A stretch of 64,000 nt of DNA, from positions 495,955,370-496,019,369 of the forward strand of contig VDFB02270651.1 of NCBI GenBank assembly GCA_007258455.2, read 5' to 3'. This DNA comes from Sequoia sempervirens (lineage: Eukaryota; Streptophyta; Pinopsida; Cupressales; Cupressaceae). The notes beneath the pieces are model-generated. The model did no database searches. It had not been told where the DNA came from and saw nothing but the letters and a program-made list of their open reading frames with translations. The position numbers and the translations under genes are program-made. Below, in pieces: positions 37,601 through 49,694 of this stretch; the first letter of the stretch is position 1, and each line of letters starts with the position of its first letter.

Positions 37601-38061
37601 GATGATGATGATGATGATGGAGACGGTGGAGATGATGGGTGTCGCCATGTGCGATAGAGGCAAGATCCAGATGTTGATCGGGGAGAGGAGAGGGGGTAGA
37701 GGATGATGTTGACATAGATGGGGAGGACCACCCCGATGATGAGGGGGACATTCAAGTGTAGTTGGGCCTGTTGATAGTGGAGAGAGATTAGTTGTGTCAG
37801 GAGAGGGATCAATTGAGATAGGAGTGTCTTTAGTTGGTTGGTGAGAGAGATATGGCACAAGCAGAAATAGCCTGGCTTTAGGATTTGGTGGATGGTGTTG
37901 GAGGTGGGGATGGTGAAGCACAGTTGGCAGCAATGATAGTAGAGAGGGGCGTTGCATGATCTTTAGTGGCTCAAGCACAAGTAGATGTGGCCAAACTATG
38001 ACAGGAGTGAGATATTGATCACCAAGTTGTAGCAGGACATGATTTGTATATTTTTGTATCA

Positions 38062-38062
<1 letters not shown>

Positions 38063-38113
<51 letters not shown>
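38063..38113. repeat. (CA)n then (TA)n microsatellite
   Basis: About 20 CA units followed by a short TA run. It produces a spurious Val-Cys ORF on the - strand. Confidence 0.95.
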
Positions 38114-38129
38114 GAGATCATGCATGCAT

Positions 38130-39010
38130 GGTTAGATGGATGGTTTGGTTGTTATGTAGAATGACTATTAATGATTATGGATATGCAAAAACATGTGATG
38201 CTTATGTAAAATAGATTGTGGTAATGATTCTATGATAATTATATGATTATGGTAATGATGATTAATGATTAATGATTTTAAATTATTTATGGTAACTAAT
38301 GGTTATGTATAATGAATAATGATTTATGGATATGATTATGATTATGGATAGTGATGATTATGCTTATGATGAAAATGTATAATGATGATGTGAAATGAAT
38401 AATGTAAAAATGGATAATAATGATTTATGTATAAAATGGATGATGTGGAAATAATGGTTAATGTAAATGTTTATGATTTTATGCATGGACTATGGTGTGT
38501 AACGAACGATGATTATGAAATAGTGGTGAATTATGATAACGATGTATGAATGATGAATGATATAAATGATTATGATTATGTGTAATGAATAATGGTTTAT
38601 AAACATGATTATGATTGGATTATGTATAATGGGTAAGAATGTTGTGATTGGAAACAATTATGCAAAATGGTGAATAATGTATAATGATTAATGATTATGA
38701 AAAAATGTATGTAATGGATATAATTAGGATGGATGTTGAAAAATGATTTATGGCAATGCAAAAAAATGGATAATGAATAATGCAAAATGTATGGTTAAAA
38801 TGCAAGATGAATAATGGATGGTGATTTAATGAACTTGTGTAAAAATGTAATGATGAATAATAAAATGACAAGGGTGATTGGATAATGAATGATGATTAAA
38901 ATGCAAAGATGGTTAATGAGTAATGGTGAACATGTAATAATGGATGTAACAAATAATTAACAAGATGTAATAATGGATAATGAGTAATGCAAGATGGGGA
39001 ATGGATAAAT
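38130..39010. repeat. Cryptically simple ATG/AATGATTATG-rich block
   Basis: Almost 900 bp made of shuffled words such as AATGATTATGG, GTATAATG, AATGGATAATG and AATGATGATT, without a fixed period. It looks like slippage-driven expansion. No ORF is supported. Confidence 0.75.
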
Positions 39011-39984
39011 GGATAGTATTATTTTTTTTGCTCATGATATAAAATATAGTCAGGTCTAGGTTGGGGGGTGAAAGCATAGGTTATGATGGGGGAAGGTTTA
39101 ATTATGTTGAAGATGTAGTGAGCAATTCAAAAGTTTGATATAGCAAAGGACATTATTCCCCAATGGTGTTGTTGTGTCCTTTGCATGGACTTTGGACTCA
39201 CAAGCAAATAACCAAAAGATTATCCTTTAGCATGCAATGCCCTCTTACAATTTTAGTGGACCATAGGGGGATGATATTGTATACATGAGTTCATAAGTTT
39301 CATCCACCTCTACCTAAGGTAGTAATTAGCATTGGTGGGTCTAGAAAATTACAAACACACCATACAAAAAATGACAATGCCTCATTTCATACTTTGTCCA
39401 AAACACACCAAGATATGAGTAGATCTAGGTGGCCTAGATTAGGTGACTCCATGGGTTTGAAAAAAAAAATTGCAAATAAAAAAATAAATTTCAAGGTGAA
39501 CATATCTCTTTCCAAGAGTAGGATGGATGGATAGTGATGATGTAAGACCTAGGAAGGATTCATCATTTTGGGCATAGGTGAGGATTAGTGTGAATGGAAA
39601 TTCAAATGGTTGTGCTTTTCAATTATCGGTCCAATCATGATTTTGTGACTGTGTTCATATGTAGGTATGTTTTCATTTGTTTTGCTTTGTTTGTCCATGT
39701 ATGTTTGGGTGAAGTGGTGGTGGAGTGGAATTTTATCATGGGTGGGATTTTTTTATAATGGATGATGGGATGATGGAAGTGTGTTTTTTTTATTATGAAC
39801 AAATAGGCATGGTGACCACCAATCCCAAGTACACATTCAGGTATTTCTTCTTGCATCTACTGGGAGAAGTAAGATGTATGCATGGCTTAGTCATGCGCGT
39901 GAGAATTTAATGGTAAAAATGAGGGGTATGATTCATGGAGGCTATCTCATTAGTTGTGTGGCAAAGATGGTGAATTTGTATGGG
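39011..39984. other. Spacer without recognised content
   Basis: About 970 bp of G/T-rich DNA in the inferred Gypsy 3' spacer. No protein-like ORF is seen. Confidence 0.35.
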
Positions 39985-40490
39985 TGGGGACGACCATGTA
40001 AATTATCTAATTTGTCATGAAGAAATAATGGGGGATGCATGGGGGGTCGAGTGACAATGAGGGATCATGTATGATGGGTGAGGATATGGTAGGAAAAGAT
40101 CTCTCGTTAAAAAGGAAGAGTGGGTGGATGTAGGTGATGGTTAACATGTATGTGTGGTAGAGAGTTGTGTAAGTTGTCTAATCGATCATAAAGAAATAGT
40201 GGAGGGTGACAGCGGTGGATGAGGACTAAGTGACAATGAGGGATCATATATGATGGGTGAGGACATGGTGGAAAAAGCTCTCGCATTAAAAAGGAAGAGT
40301 GGGAACATGTATGTGTGGTGGAGGAGTACGAGGTTTATGCATGTGAGTTTTAGCCTTATGATGCAGACGGGGACATGTCCATGTGTACAAGACCAAGTGA
40401 TAATGAGGGATCATGTGATGAGGCAAGTTCATGGTAGAAAAAGTTTTATGGTTAGAAGAAGCATATGGGTATATGGAGGTTTAGGATGAT
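39985..40490. repeat. Three degenerate tandem units of about 165-180 bp
   Basis: Landmarks recur in order: AAGAAATA(A/G)TGG, GTGACAATGAGGGATCAT (about 40050 and 40228, then GTGATAATGAGGGATCAT near 40395), GATGGGTGAGGA, and TTAAAAAGGAAGAGTGGG. Spacing is about 178 then 165 bp. It is part of the inferred Gypsy 3' spacer. Confidence 0.65.
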
Positions 40491-40779
40491 GGTAGGAAAA
40501 GCTTCCCTATTAAAGGAAAGAGGTGGGTGGGGTTCATGTTCATGGTAGAAAAGGCTCTCGCATTATGAAATCGGGATAGGTGACATGTATTCCAAGTCAT
40601 AGTTAGTGGGTGGTGTGAGTTGATTTATTGTGAATGACAAATGTATGGGTGATTGAGAGATTTAGTAGATGGTGGATATGACTGTACACATAGCGCCCAT
40701 TTGCTAGGTTTTCATTGTGGTGTACTTGCCTAAGGTGTCACAAAAAGTGGTTTTCACCATTGGACTAATTATTTCTCTT

Positions 40780-40895
40780 TACTATTTTTATTTTTTATTT
40801 TTTTGAATTTATTGATTTTTTTTTGCTTTTTTGCTTTTTTTTGCTTTTTTGCTTTTTTATTTTTTTGGATTTTTTTGGTTTTTCTCAATCGATTT
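40780..40895. repeat. T-rich low-complexity run with TTTTTTGC units
   Basis: Almost pure T with repeated TTTTTTGC words (40816-40856). It lies just past the 3' end of the Gypsy pol fragment. Confidence 0.9.
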
Positions 40896-41340
40896 TTTTT
40901 AGATGTATGATATTCATGGGCTCCTACCATGGTTCTCCTTCCATAGTAGCCAATTGATATGTACCAAATTCATACTTTGCAGTGACAATGTAAGGACCTA
41001 ACCAGTTGGGTTCAAACTTTCCTTTCTTTTCATAGTCCCGCAGGTTGCATTGATTTTCCTCGAGGACTAGATCATCAATTTCAAACTTGCTAGGCTTAAT
41101 TTTCTTGTTATAGCTTTGTCAAAGACAATTATGGTAAGCTCATAGATGATTGAGTGTATTAAGGCATTTCTCATCCAATCCAATTTTTGTAAGTAGGCTA
41201 CATGATATTCTTCATCATTGATGAGATGTTTCAATGATATTATCAGTGATGGGAGTTCATGTTAGGATTAAGGTGTCATCCACCTTGTAAGTCCTATGCC
41301 ATATGTCATGGTTCCAACATCCTTGAAAAGTGTCTCTAGG
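40896..41340 (-). pseudogene. Ty3/Gypsy integrase C-terminal fragment
   Basis: On the - strand, pieces read EEYHVAYLQKLDWM, then SYNKKIKPSKFEIDDLVLEE, then EKKGKFEPNWLGPYIVTAKY and TYQLATMEGEP. This is the very characteristic C-terminal tail of plant Gypsy (Tat/Athila-type) polyproteins, just before the pol stop. The upstream integrase core, RT and protease are missing on the right, where a Copia-type LTR starts at 41350. Frameshifts are present. It fixes the orientation of the element whose 3' LTR is proposed at 28943-35092. Confidence 0.8.
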
Positions 41341-41349
41341 CACTTAGGG

Positions 41350-42344
41350 TGTATTGGGAAAATATTTTGTAATATTAATTCTCACTATTGTTTGTAATAT
41401 ACTCATAAGGGGTGATGGGTCCACTAGCAGTGGTAAAGGTGACTTGTGAACATAAATATTTAATGTTATTTTCCCCACATGTGGATGCCTAGAATGGGAT
41501 AATAAAAGATAAAGGAAATGATAAATGAGTGACTGCTGGTATTCTCCAAGTGGGTGCTTGGAAAGAGGAAACAAGTGTCATTTGATTTTCCATCATTTAT
41601 TGTATTTAATTAATGTAATGTTTATCTCTCATGTTTGGGCACCCAAGTTGGAGGGAAAGTATTGGAGCCAAAATCAATTTCCTTTCACATTTCGAGGAGG
41701 TAATCCAAAGGTTGGGGACATTTGGAATGAAGGTTCATCTTTGTGCATCATGTTTGGTGCATTAGATGCCTTCACACATCTATAAAATTAGCCTCTTGGA
41801 TGTAGAAAGTAGGAGGAATAGTTGAATGTAGTATTACTTTGTAGGAATAAAGATAGGTTGAGGTATAATGAGGTTGTTCACAGGTACACAAGTGTTGTCA
41901 TGGTGGAAGCAAAGAGGAGAATGGAAGTGAATGTATTGTAATCTCATTAATTTGATGATTATACATATTTGGCCTCTCTTTTTGGTGGAGATTTTTTCCG
42001 TAAGGATTTCTCCACGTAAATCTTGTGCTATGTGATAATCTTGTGTTGCTGATTGGTGCCTCATTGCTGCTATTTTTTGTGATGTTATTATTTATATATT
42101 TTTTTTTATAAGTTCACATAAGGTAGTGTTTACAAGCATGATATGTTGATTTTTTTTGGCATCACAAAGAAGATTGATCTAATCATGATTTTTCTACATT
42201 AAGGCAACTTAATTTTCAAATTTGCATATAAGTTTCAGATTTTCATGTTGTTGCAGTCCAAGCCTTGTATCTCATCCATTGAATTCATATTTGGATAAAG
42301 ATTGAATTTTCCAACAATCAGTTGAACCTATTTATTTGTCATCA
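41350..42344 (+). mobile_element. Copia-type LTR (about 1 kb)
   Basis: The segment starts TGTATTGGGAAAATATT and ends GTCATCA. A TATA-like CTATAAAAT lies near 41780. A primer-binding site TGGTATTAGAGC follows two bases after the end, as in Copia 5' LTRs. No second LTR is found in the window, and the start directly abuts the Gypsy integrase fragment, so this may have inserted into it. Confidence 0.65.
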
Positions 42345-42346
42345 TT

Positions 42347-42358
42347 TGGTATTAGAGC
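42347..42358 (+). promoter_or_regulatory. Primer-binding site after the Copia LTR
   Basis: TGGTATTAGAGC differs by one base from the usual initiator-Met tRNA site TGGTATCAGAGC and sits 2 bp beyond the LTR end. Confidence 0.7.
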
Positions 42359-44930
42359 TTAACGTGAACTTGGTTCTAGGTATTCCATCTTTTTTATTTC
42401 TTAACTTGGAAAGCTTGTGGGGATTTGTTAGAAGGAATTAGAGGTTATTTGAAGTCTTTTGGGGTAGAAATGAATATTCTTGAGTTAAATTTGTTTTGCA
42501 GATTTGTGAGATTGAAATCCATGGATATTGTTAATGTGATCTGTGTTGGGCACTGAAAGCTCATGATTATGGATCTTTATGGATTTGGTTATGTTTTGGT
42601 AACTTGGAGCTCTTATTTGACAATATCTGTGTATCCTCTTGTATGGTCATTCTTTTTCTTTACCTTGTGATCATGTGCAGTGAGAAGGTGTTCATGTTGG
42701 ATGGGTAGAGACATCTTGGTCACATTGAGAAACACTCTCGATTTGGACTACAAAATGGAGTGCTTATGTTGGATTCGTGGTTTTAGCCCTTGGTTACATG
42801 AAAGCATTAGAAGATAAGCCACTAACCTCTTTGTGAGTTGTGACGCTGATATGTTTAATATGTTATAATCCCTTAGACAACTGGGTTTTTCCTATTGGGT
42901 TGTAGTTTAATCTTGTTTTCAGTTGTGGGTTTGTAGATATGTGCTTATTCCATTATTTGGATGACATGTTTGGTGTGAATGTCTAGGTGGTTATATGGAT
43001 GTCAGATTTGCAAAGATGGTTTTGTATGTTTTACTTGTTAACTAAAATATGTGGTATGTAAATCTATGATGAAATTGTATTCAAGGTGTTTTGGATGAAG
43101 ATAGATATAGGTTTTCATGGATGCTTGGACTGTTCTTATTGATCTATGGTTACTCCTATGTGGGTTTGTTTGGAAAATAAGATGTAGTGTTGATTCTAAT
43201 GTTTGAGTTTTAGAAATCCACATGTTATACTTGATTATCTTTGTTTTGCATGATACTAATGTGGGGTTGAATCTATTCTTCAGTTATTTGAGATTGGAGC
43301 ATTGATTATGTATTTTTCCTTTGAGATGGTGTATATGTGTAGATCTTGTAAATTGTCTAATGTGGATTCTATTTGGTAGGACACATTCTTGGTCACCGTT
43401 ATTACATTGGTATGTTTATTGTAGTGAGAGATGGTTATTGGGAGTACTTGATATAGTTCTTTATTTGAGTCTATATCAATTGTTTATGGTGCATGAGAAG
43501 CTTTGTTCTCTTTTAGTAGAGTGTTGGTAATTAAATTGGTCATGATGCCATGTATAACTTGGTATTACTTTCAATGCAAGATTTATGAAGTTACATAATG
43601 TGTTCTATATTCTTTGTCTCAAGATTTTGGTTTTAATTGTTGTAATAGTCAGTAGTGATCCATGGATAATCTTTAATTATAAAATGGATGGTCTTTTGTA
43701 ATGGTTGTTGGTGTCATAAGGAGCTCTTGGATTCTATCTTCAAATTATAGTGAGATTTATGACATCTTTGGTTCTATTGGCAAAGGATGTGTAGCATTTG
43801 TATCTTCTTGGTTTGGAAATTTTGGTTGTACTTTACCTTTTGGGAGCTCATGGTGTTGAGTTCTTTGATTGTGTTGGGGCCATGGAGGATCTTTAGTAAG
43901 GAGATGGTTATCACAATGCCTAGAGATCTTGGTTACACAGTTCAATGGGAGCTCTGGTAGTGATGTTGATTCATCATTTGATGATGGATGATTATTTTTA
44001 TGTGTTTTCCTAGGAGGGGATGCTAGATCATGATTTCATGATAAGTTTTTGATTCTATAGTTGGAACTTTGGCAGTGGTCTCTTATGGTTCTCTTTGGTT
44101 TCGAGTGTTAGCCATTTACTTGGAGTTTCATGATTTTGTAGGGTTGCATTTGAAGTTAGCATGGGTTGATTTATGGATGCTCATGGAGACTAGAGAGATT
44201 TGGGTGAGGCTAAGAGATCTCTTATTTATGGGATCATATGTTGAGATGGTTACTCTTTTATGAGGATTTCAATAGAAAGGTCGAGGAGCCTACACCTGGT
44301 TATGAATGTGAATCCATTATGGACCCGAAGAGAAGATTGTCATTTCTTGGTGTTGTATGCACATGAAAATATTATATCCCACTCTTGGTCTACTCGATAG
44401 GTGAATGATCTAAGAGGTATTGCCCACCTGAATATTAGATGCATTCTTTATTTTGTATCTTTTCTTCGCATATGACTTAGTCTTGAATGTAGAAGTTTTG
44501 AAGACTTGTTAAGAAGAAGATTCATCATGGTTTATTGATTTCTGTTGTTCTCCTTGTTTTGGTCTTGAGCTATGGTTTTAGTTATGAGGAATTATTTAGA
44601 GAGGTACAAAAAATGATTTGTGACTTTGGGAATATTCCCTTTGTTGTGGGAATGATTTTTCGATTTGATCTACCTTCGGTTTGAGAATTTTATATCTATT
44701 GATGACATGTTTTTATTTGATTTGAATGTTAGATGTTGATATCCTTTTAGTTTGGGAATGGTGAAGGAGATCTCGTATTACACAACTTGGTACATGTTAG
44801 TGTGGAAAAAGGATATGGTTTGATAAAAGGAATATCGCATATTATTGTTTGTATATCTCTTGTGTGGAAGGTGTCTTTGATCATTGTTTGATCTCATGGC
44901 TTGTGTTTTTTACAATTCTAACAGGTATTA
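42359..44930. other. Internal region without recognisable gag or pol
   Basis: About 2.6 kb downstream of the LTR and primer-binding site. I searched both strands by eye for zinc knuckles, integrase and RT motifs and found none. Either a strongly decayed Copia interior or a large non-coding (LARD-like) element. The far end is not defined. Confidence 0.35.
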
Positions 44931-45475
44931 AATGATTAAACAACAAGACAAATAGAAATAAACTAATTTTATCTACTAATTTGTAAATTATTTCACTTCA
45001 TAGTGTTAAACCATTTAATCGTGGCTCTAAAGATAAAGTGTCCCTTACCAAATTAGAATAAAAAACCAAAATAATAATTTAAACAACACATAGGAAGCAA
45101 AAGTCACCCCCCAAAAAAAGAACTTAGAATTTTAAAACTAAAACTAAAAATATTTTGAGTATCAAATGATAAACAACAATAACAAATAGAAACAAACTAC
45201 TTATTTACTAAGTTTAACACAAATTCATCAAGGAAACTCTCTCATTTGATTAAGTTGTAGAATGTATTTGTCAAACTTATATAAAAGTTGTAACTAGTCA
45301 CACGATACTCATTTGGCTAGTGGTAGAAAGACAATATTCAAACAATACAAAAAGTAGTCATAAAACTTTGATATTGTTAATTGTTCATACAATTGTCAAA
45401 CAAGGGAATGCTAAACAATTTCATAATTAGATCATATTTTTGTGGGAGAAAAAACCTACATATTCATAAAGAAAT
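44931..45475. repeat. A-rich spacer with a diverged 50-bp direct repeat
   Basis: The word series AAATGAT-AAACAACAA, ACAAATAGAAA and AAACTA occurs near 44935-44970 and again near 45163-45205. No gene is seen. Confidence 0.45.
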
Positions 45476-45480
45476 AAATG
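45476..45480. repeat. Target-site duplication AAATG, left copy
   Basis: Matches AAATG at 51823-51827 and brackets the complete element between them. Confidence 0.85.
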
Positions 45481-46830
45481 TGTAGAGGATATTTTCTACC
45501 CTTGAGTCTCGAGACAAGCACGAGTCTTCAAGGAGCAAATGGTCCTTAACTACCTCAGACTACCTAATAAGCTGAAAAGGAATAGAGCTCAAGTGATGGG
45601 GTAAAAAGGCGAGAGTTCCAAAATCAGAAAGAGCAAGTCACAAAGGTCTTCTAGACAGATTGATGATCTCTTGGCCAAGGATGACAGTGCGAAACACAGA
45701 CAATAGCACGACACACTGGCATCCTAGAGGTGCACTGGCATATCGTACAAACTAAAAACTAAGAATGTCACAGAGAACAACAATATGACTACTTCTACCT
45801 TGACTGCTAAGAACTCTTAGAATACAAGAAAGTAACAAAGTATAACAAAACTAAGATAAAGTAAACTAAGTAAAATGTAGATTAAATGAAATGTAGATGA
45901 TGAAATGAAAGAAGAGGAAAGAGAGTGCTCATAACCAACCAAGCAATGAAGCCTCCAACAAATAAACGTCTTCAATATCTGCACACATAAGATCGAGGAA
46001 AATGTTGGGGATGTTTAGGGGCTTGCCTCAGTCAAACCCTTGTTTCGATGTTTCCACCTCCATGGAAAACCATATAGATAGATAGAGAAAATAATAGACA
46101 ATGAAATAGATAAATAGACGAGATAAAAAATACATAGACAAGATATGTGAGGAATCCCAAGATTCTCAAATACACAAGACAAGAGATGTGAGGAATCCCA
46201 AGATTCTCAAAGACGCAAGACAAGAGATAGATATCACCTGCAAGACTTGAGGAAGCTAGAGAGAGAGAGAGAGGGCTTTGAGAGCCAAGAGAGTTGTAGA
46301 AGACTTGAAAATTTTAGAGTGATATAACAAGTAAGAGAACAAGAGAGAAAGACAAGAAAATGTCCAAGAGAGGAGAGGAGAGACCAAGAGAGATCAAGAA
46401 GACAAAATGAATTGAAAAGATGTATTTTAAAGAGAGAAAGGGATGGGAAAGAAGGTTCTCGAGTTGTTACAAAGCATCTCAAGTTGTTACCATCAACAAA
46501 AGTAAGTGACAAGTGGCAAGGCACTTGGAAAACAACTGTTTGAACATTGAAATATTGCGGGACGCTAGTGTGACATGCAAATGTTCGTGCGATGCACTAG
46601 TGTCCAAACAAATCACACTATAAAATGGTGGGAACAAGAAAAAGACAAGGTTTGGCGCAAAGCTGACACGTAAAGATAGTTGTTGAAAATGGGTCTTGAG
46701 CATCTTCAGAAGGAAGAAGGCTGATGCAACGGCTAAAATGCTCTGCTACATGAACACAAAGGGAATGGACACTAAATTGGATGCAAAAGTGTAGGTGAAA
46801 TTGCAAGGGGTGCAATTTTAAGACACTATA
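45481..46830 (-). repeat. 3' LTR of the Tat-like element
   Basis: Direct repeat of 50584-51822. The final CA (+ strand) has mutated to TA at 46830. Confidence 0.85.
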
Positions 46831-48359
46831 CTTTACCCCAACTTTAGCAAGCTTATGAATTTACATGAGTATGCATGCTAAAGGAAATCTACTTTAAAAA
46901 AATAACATTATGCTACCAAAAGGATACTATAGAAAGAAGCAGATAACTCTTCAAACCAAAGAAGCATGCCCTCAAGGTGAAGGCCTACAAAATAAACATA
47001 TTAGACAAGAAATATTTGCATAAGACAATAAGGTTGGAACATGAAAAAGTTAACAAATCATGGGGTTAGAACATATATAAGGATAATACATACACAAACG
47101 CACATAACAAACAAACTAACAAGAATTGAGTCAACAAAGTGAAAGAGACCTTGATGCAGGAGGTTGCATCAATACTATGCATTGTCCCCAAATTAAGAAA
47201 TAATACATAGAAGAATTCTCAAACTGAGAGAAGAATGTAAGGATTGATTGCTTCAAGAGAAGAATGCATCCCAAAAGATAGGGAAGTAACCAATGTCGAA
47301 GAGAAAAAAAGAGGGAAAGAAGTATATTCTCAGGATGAAGATATAGTTCTTTGATCTGGTATATACAATTGTAAGGCTATGCTAAGACACGAAGAGGACA
47401 TGGGTCTTCAATCTTGCATAATTGATTGCAAATTCACCAGAAACATGTTTGCTACAAACAAACATGTTGGGCAAAAAAGAAAAAAAAATAGACACCATGA
47501 AAATTTTCATAAGACACAATCTGATTAGATATAGACAATGCTGATAGGTATGGATAGCATGGCTAGAGTCCATACAACAAGCATGTATGCTTGTGGCTAT
47601 TGTAAACTATGTTGTAGGATAGTCACAAAAAAGACAAGTCTAGTCAGGTTACCCCCAAGCTAGACGTCAAGATATAAGACATCCAGACACCAAGACACAT
47701 AGATGTCAAAGATTAGAAATACGACACAAATTATAAGATACCAAAGAATTCTTTCGAAAGAAAATTTCACAAAGGGTTTCCTTCATTGGGGAATCCTTTT
47801 CATAAGACATCAAGACACCAAGGAACCCTTTCAAAAGAATGCTCCTTTTGAAAGACAATTTTTTTTCCACAAGTGATTTTGTCATCAAGGAATCCTTTTG
47901 AAAGAATACTCCTCGTTGAAAATTAAGCAGATATGATATCCCTCCCGCTAGAATGATGTGTGCTATGTAAAGGAGTACATGCCATTCTAAGGAGAGAAAA
48001 GAAAGACAAGAAATGATGTGGCACAAGATACATGGTGAAATGTATTCATGGTATGTTGTGACACATGCGAGGGACAACACATAGAAACCACAACATCAAA
48101 GAAAAGATAGGTAGGGATGATGAAATCAAGACATAGAGATGAGATGGGGTCCTTAAGAAGGGCACACATCTCCAAAACGAGTCACCTTAGCTCCCCAACG
48201 TATAGGAGAGGATAACCATGCTAGATACTATTGTGTCATTACCACAAAGAAAGTATGGCTGCACACAATAGTGTACAACCATGAATGGTAATTTGAGCAG
48301 GAAAAGCTACGAATACCACATAGTAGGAAACAACAAAATAGAAGGGAGGTGTAAGAACC

Positions 48360-49214
48360 TCACGAGAAGACACTTAGAATGGACAGGATAGAGGTAGAAC
48401 TCGATATCTCATGTAAAGAAGAGATAGATGCATCAACAGATGGAAGAGTGATGACACTAGAATCATGAAGTTGTTGTATTTTATCCTTCAAGGCCTTGCA
48501 TTTACTGGTAGAATGACTTGCCACTCGATGGTATGTATAAAAGGAATGTTTTGCTTTATCATGCTTATGACACTTCTTACGTGTAGGAGGAGGAAGAGTA
48601 ATTAAGTGGGCTTTGAGAAGCCTTGACAAAATAGGCTCTTGCTCAGATAAAGAATGAGGAGCAGGAAGCAACCCTTTCTCTTGTGGAGAAAAGTTTGACT
48701 GCTCACAAGAAGAAGACATGAAGACAACAAACGATGGGGGAGGGGATGGAGACAAATGAGAAGGCTTGTAACCTAAACCCTTTGCAAAAGAGCAAGGTTT
48801 CGGTTCCAAAGGGACCTTAACTCCTCGTTCCATATGCCCAAGACCATTTCCTTTGTACCAATGCTTATAAGCAATGCAAAATGTTGGACCATAATGTGAT
48901 TGCAACTCCTCCAAAGGAGGAGGATCAACACTAAGGACATTACAATTTTTGTTCACATTATCCTGTGAAACAAAATAATAATCTTTGACAATGAGTGTGA
49001 ATGATATTGTCGAAATGTCTAAACGGATTAGGTCAACTTTATATTCCTCGATGAAGGATGATGTAAAGTTTAAGGAACCACAATCATTGCCAAGACATGC
49101 ATTTTCTTGAGAAGGAGTAGACTCAAAATTTCTTGCTTCAGAAGGATCTTCTTCAGGGACATCTATGATCTCAAGAGTATTCTTTGTAATAGGTTTTGTT
49201 GGAGTAGACATCAA
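48360..49214 (-). CDS. Retroelement ORF with G-patch-like and zinc-knuckle modules
   Basis: A 284-codon ORF inside the Tat-like element. Around residues 108-155 it reads FCIAYKHWYKGNGLGHMERG and then KGLGYKP, like the glycine-rich segment after the protease in Tat elements. Near residues 217-250 it reads CHKHDKAKHSFYTYHRVASH and SKCKALKDKIQQLHD, which resembles the zinc-binding C-x-Y-H-x-x-x-x-H-x-T-x-x-C motif of Tat gag proteins. A Ser-rich C-terminus follows. In Tat-type elements I know, the zinc motif precedes the protease; here it follows. No RT is attached. It is a real, unbroken ORF of the element, but a functional product is uncertain. Confidence 0.6.
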   Translation of the reverse strand: MMSTPTKPITKNTLEIIDVPEEDPSEARNFESTPSQENACLGNDCGSLNFTSSFIEEYKVDLIRLDISTISFTLIVKDYYFVSQDNVNKNCNVLSVDPPPLEELQSHYGPTFCIAYKHWYKGNGLGHMERGVKVPLEPKPCSFAKGLGYKPSHLSPSPPPSFVVFMSSSCEQSNFSPQEKGLLPAPHSLSEQEPILSRLLKAHLITLPPPTRKKCHKHDKAKHSFYTYHRVASHSTSKCKALKDKIQQLHDSSVITLPSVDASISSLHEISSSTSILSILSVFS

Positions 49215-49244
49215 TGCATTGGAAGATACTGAAGGGACAATATT

Positions 49245-49679
49245 TTAAAGGGTAGGTGCAAACAAAGGTTTGCCAACAACTACCATCTCACATAAGTGTA
49301 CAACATTAGGCTCTGCCTTAATTGTAATAACCTCATTATTAGCAACAAATTTTATAGAATGATGTAAATTAGAGGCAACCCCTCTCAAAGCATGAATCCA
49401 TGGTCTTCCCAAGATAGGATTATATGGTAATTTTCTTGATATAACATACACCAAGGTGGCTATAGTAATTGGTCCCAACCTTAAAGGAAAGATTATCATG
49501 CTTGAGGCTTGTTGACCATTATTATCAAACCCATGAATGTACAAAGAAGAGGCAACACAAGAATTTAAATCAATTTTAATTTTAGGCAACAAATGAATGC
49601 TACAAACATTGAGCATTGAAACAGTGTCAACGAGATTACATCTAATGCCGATATTATTAATGCTAACTATTATCATCAA
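49245..49679 (-). CDS. Retroelement aspartic-protease-like ORF
   Basis: A 144-codon ORF. VDTVSMLNVCSIHLLPKIKI corresponds to the D-x-G-S/A-x-x-N-V active region of Tat proteases, but the catalytic D-G-G/S is changed (VDTVS). Downstream FPLRLGPITIATLVYVISR and then NPILGRPWIHALRGVASNLH match the conserved L-G-R-P-W-I-H block. The last part, KFVANNEVITIKAEP, is also typical. The enzyme would mature the polyprotein in an intact element. Loss of the active-site triad suggests it is inactive or only structural. Confidence 0.7.
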   Translation of the reverse strand: MMIIVSINNIGIRCNLVDTVSMLNVCSIHLLPKIKIDLNSCVASSLYIHGFDNNGQQASSMIIFPLRLGPITIATLVYVISRKLPYNPILGRPWIHALRGVASNLHHSIKFVANNEVITIKAEPNVVHLCEMVVVGKPLFAPTL

Positions 49680-49694
49680 AGGATTTGATTGCTT

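Noticed and set aside
37529..38125. 198-codon ORF on the - strand with a VCVCVCV start and His/Pro/Ile-rich body
   Set aside because: Produced by the CA microsatellite and by the antisense of the acidic D/E-rich PMD tail; no domain features.
38130..39010. CRISPR-like or satellite array
   Set aside because: No fixed unit or spacer structure, only shuffled simple words; the plant context also makes a CRISPR array implausible.
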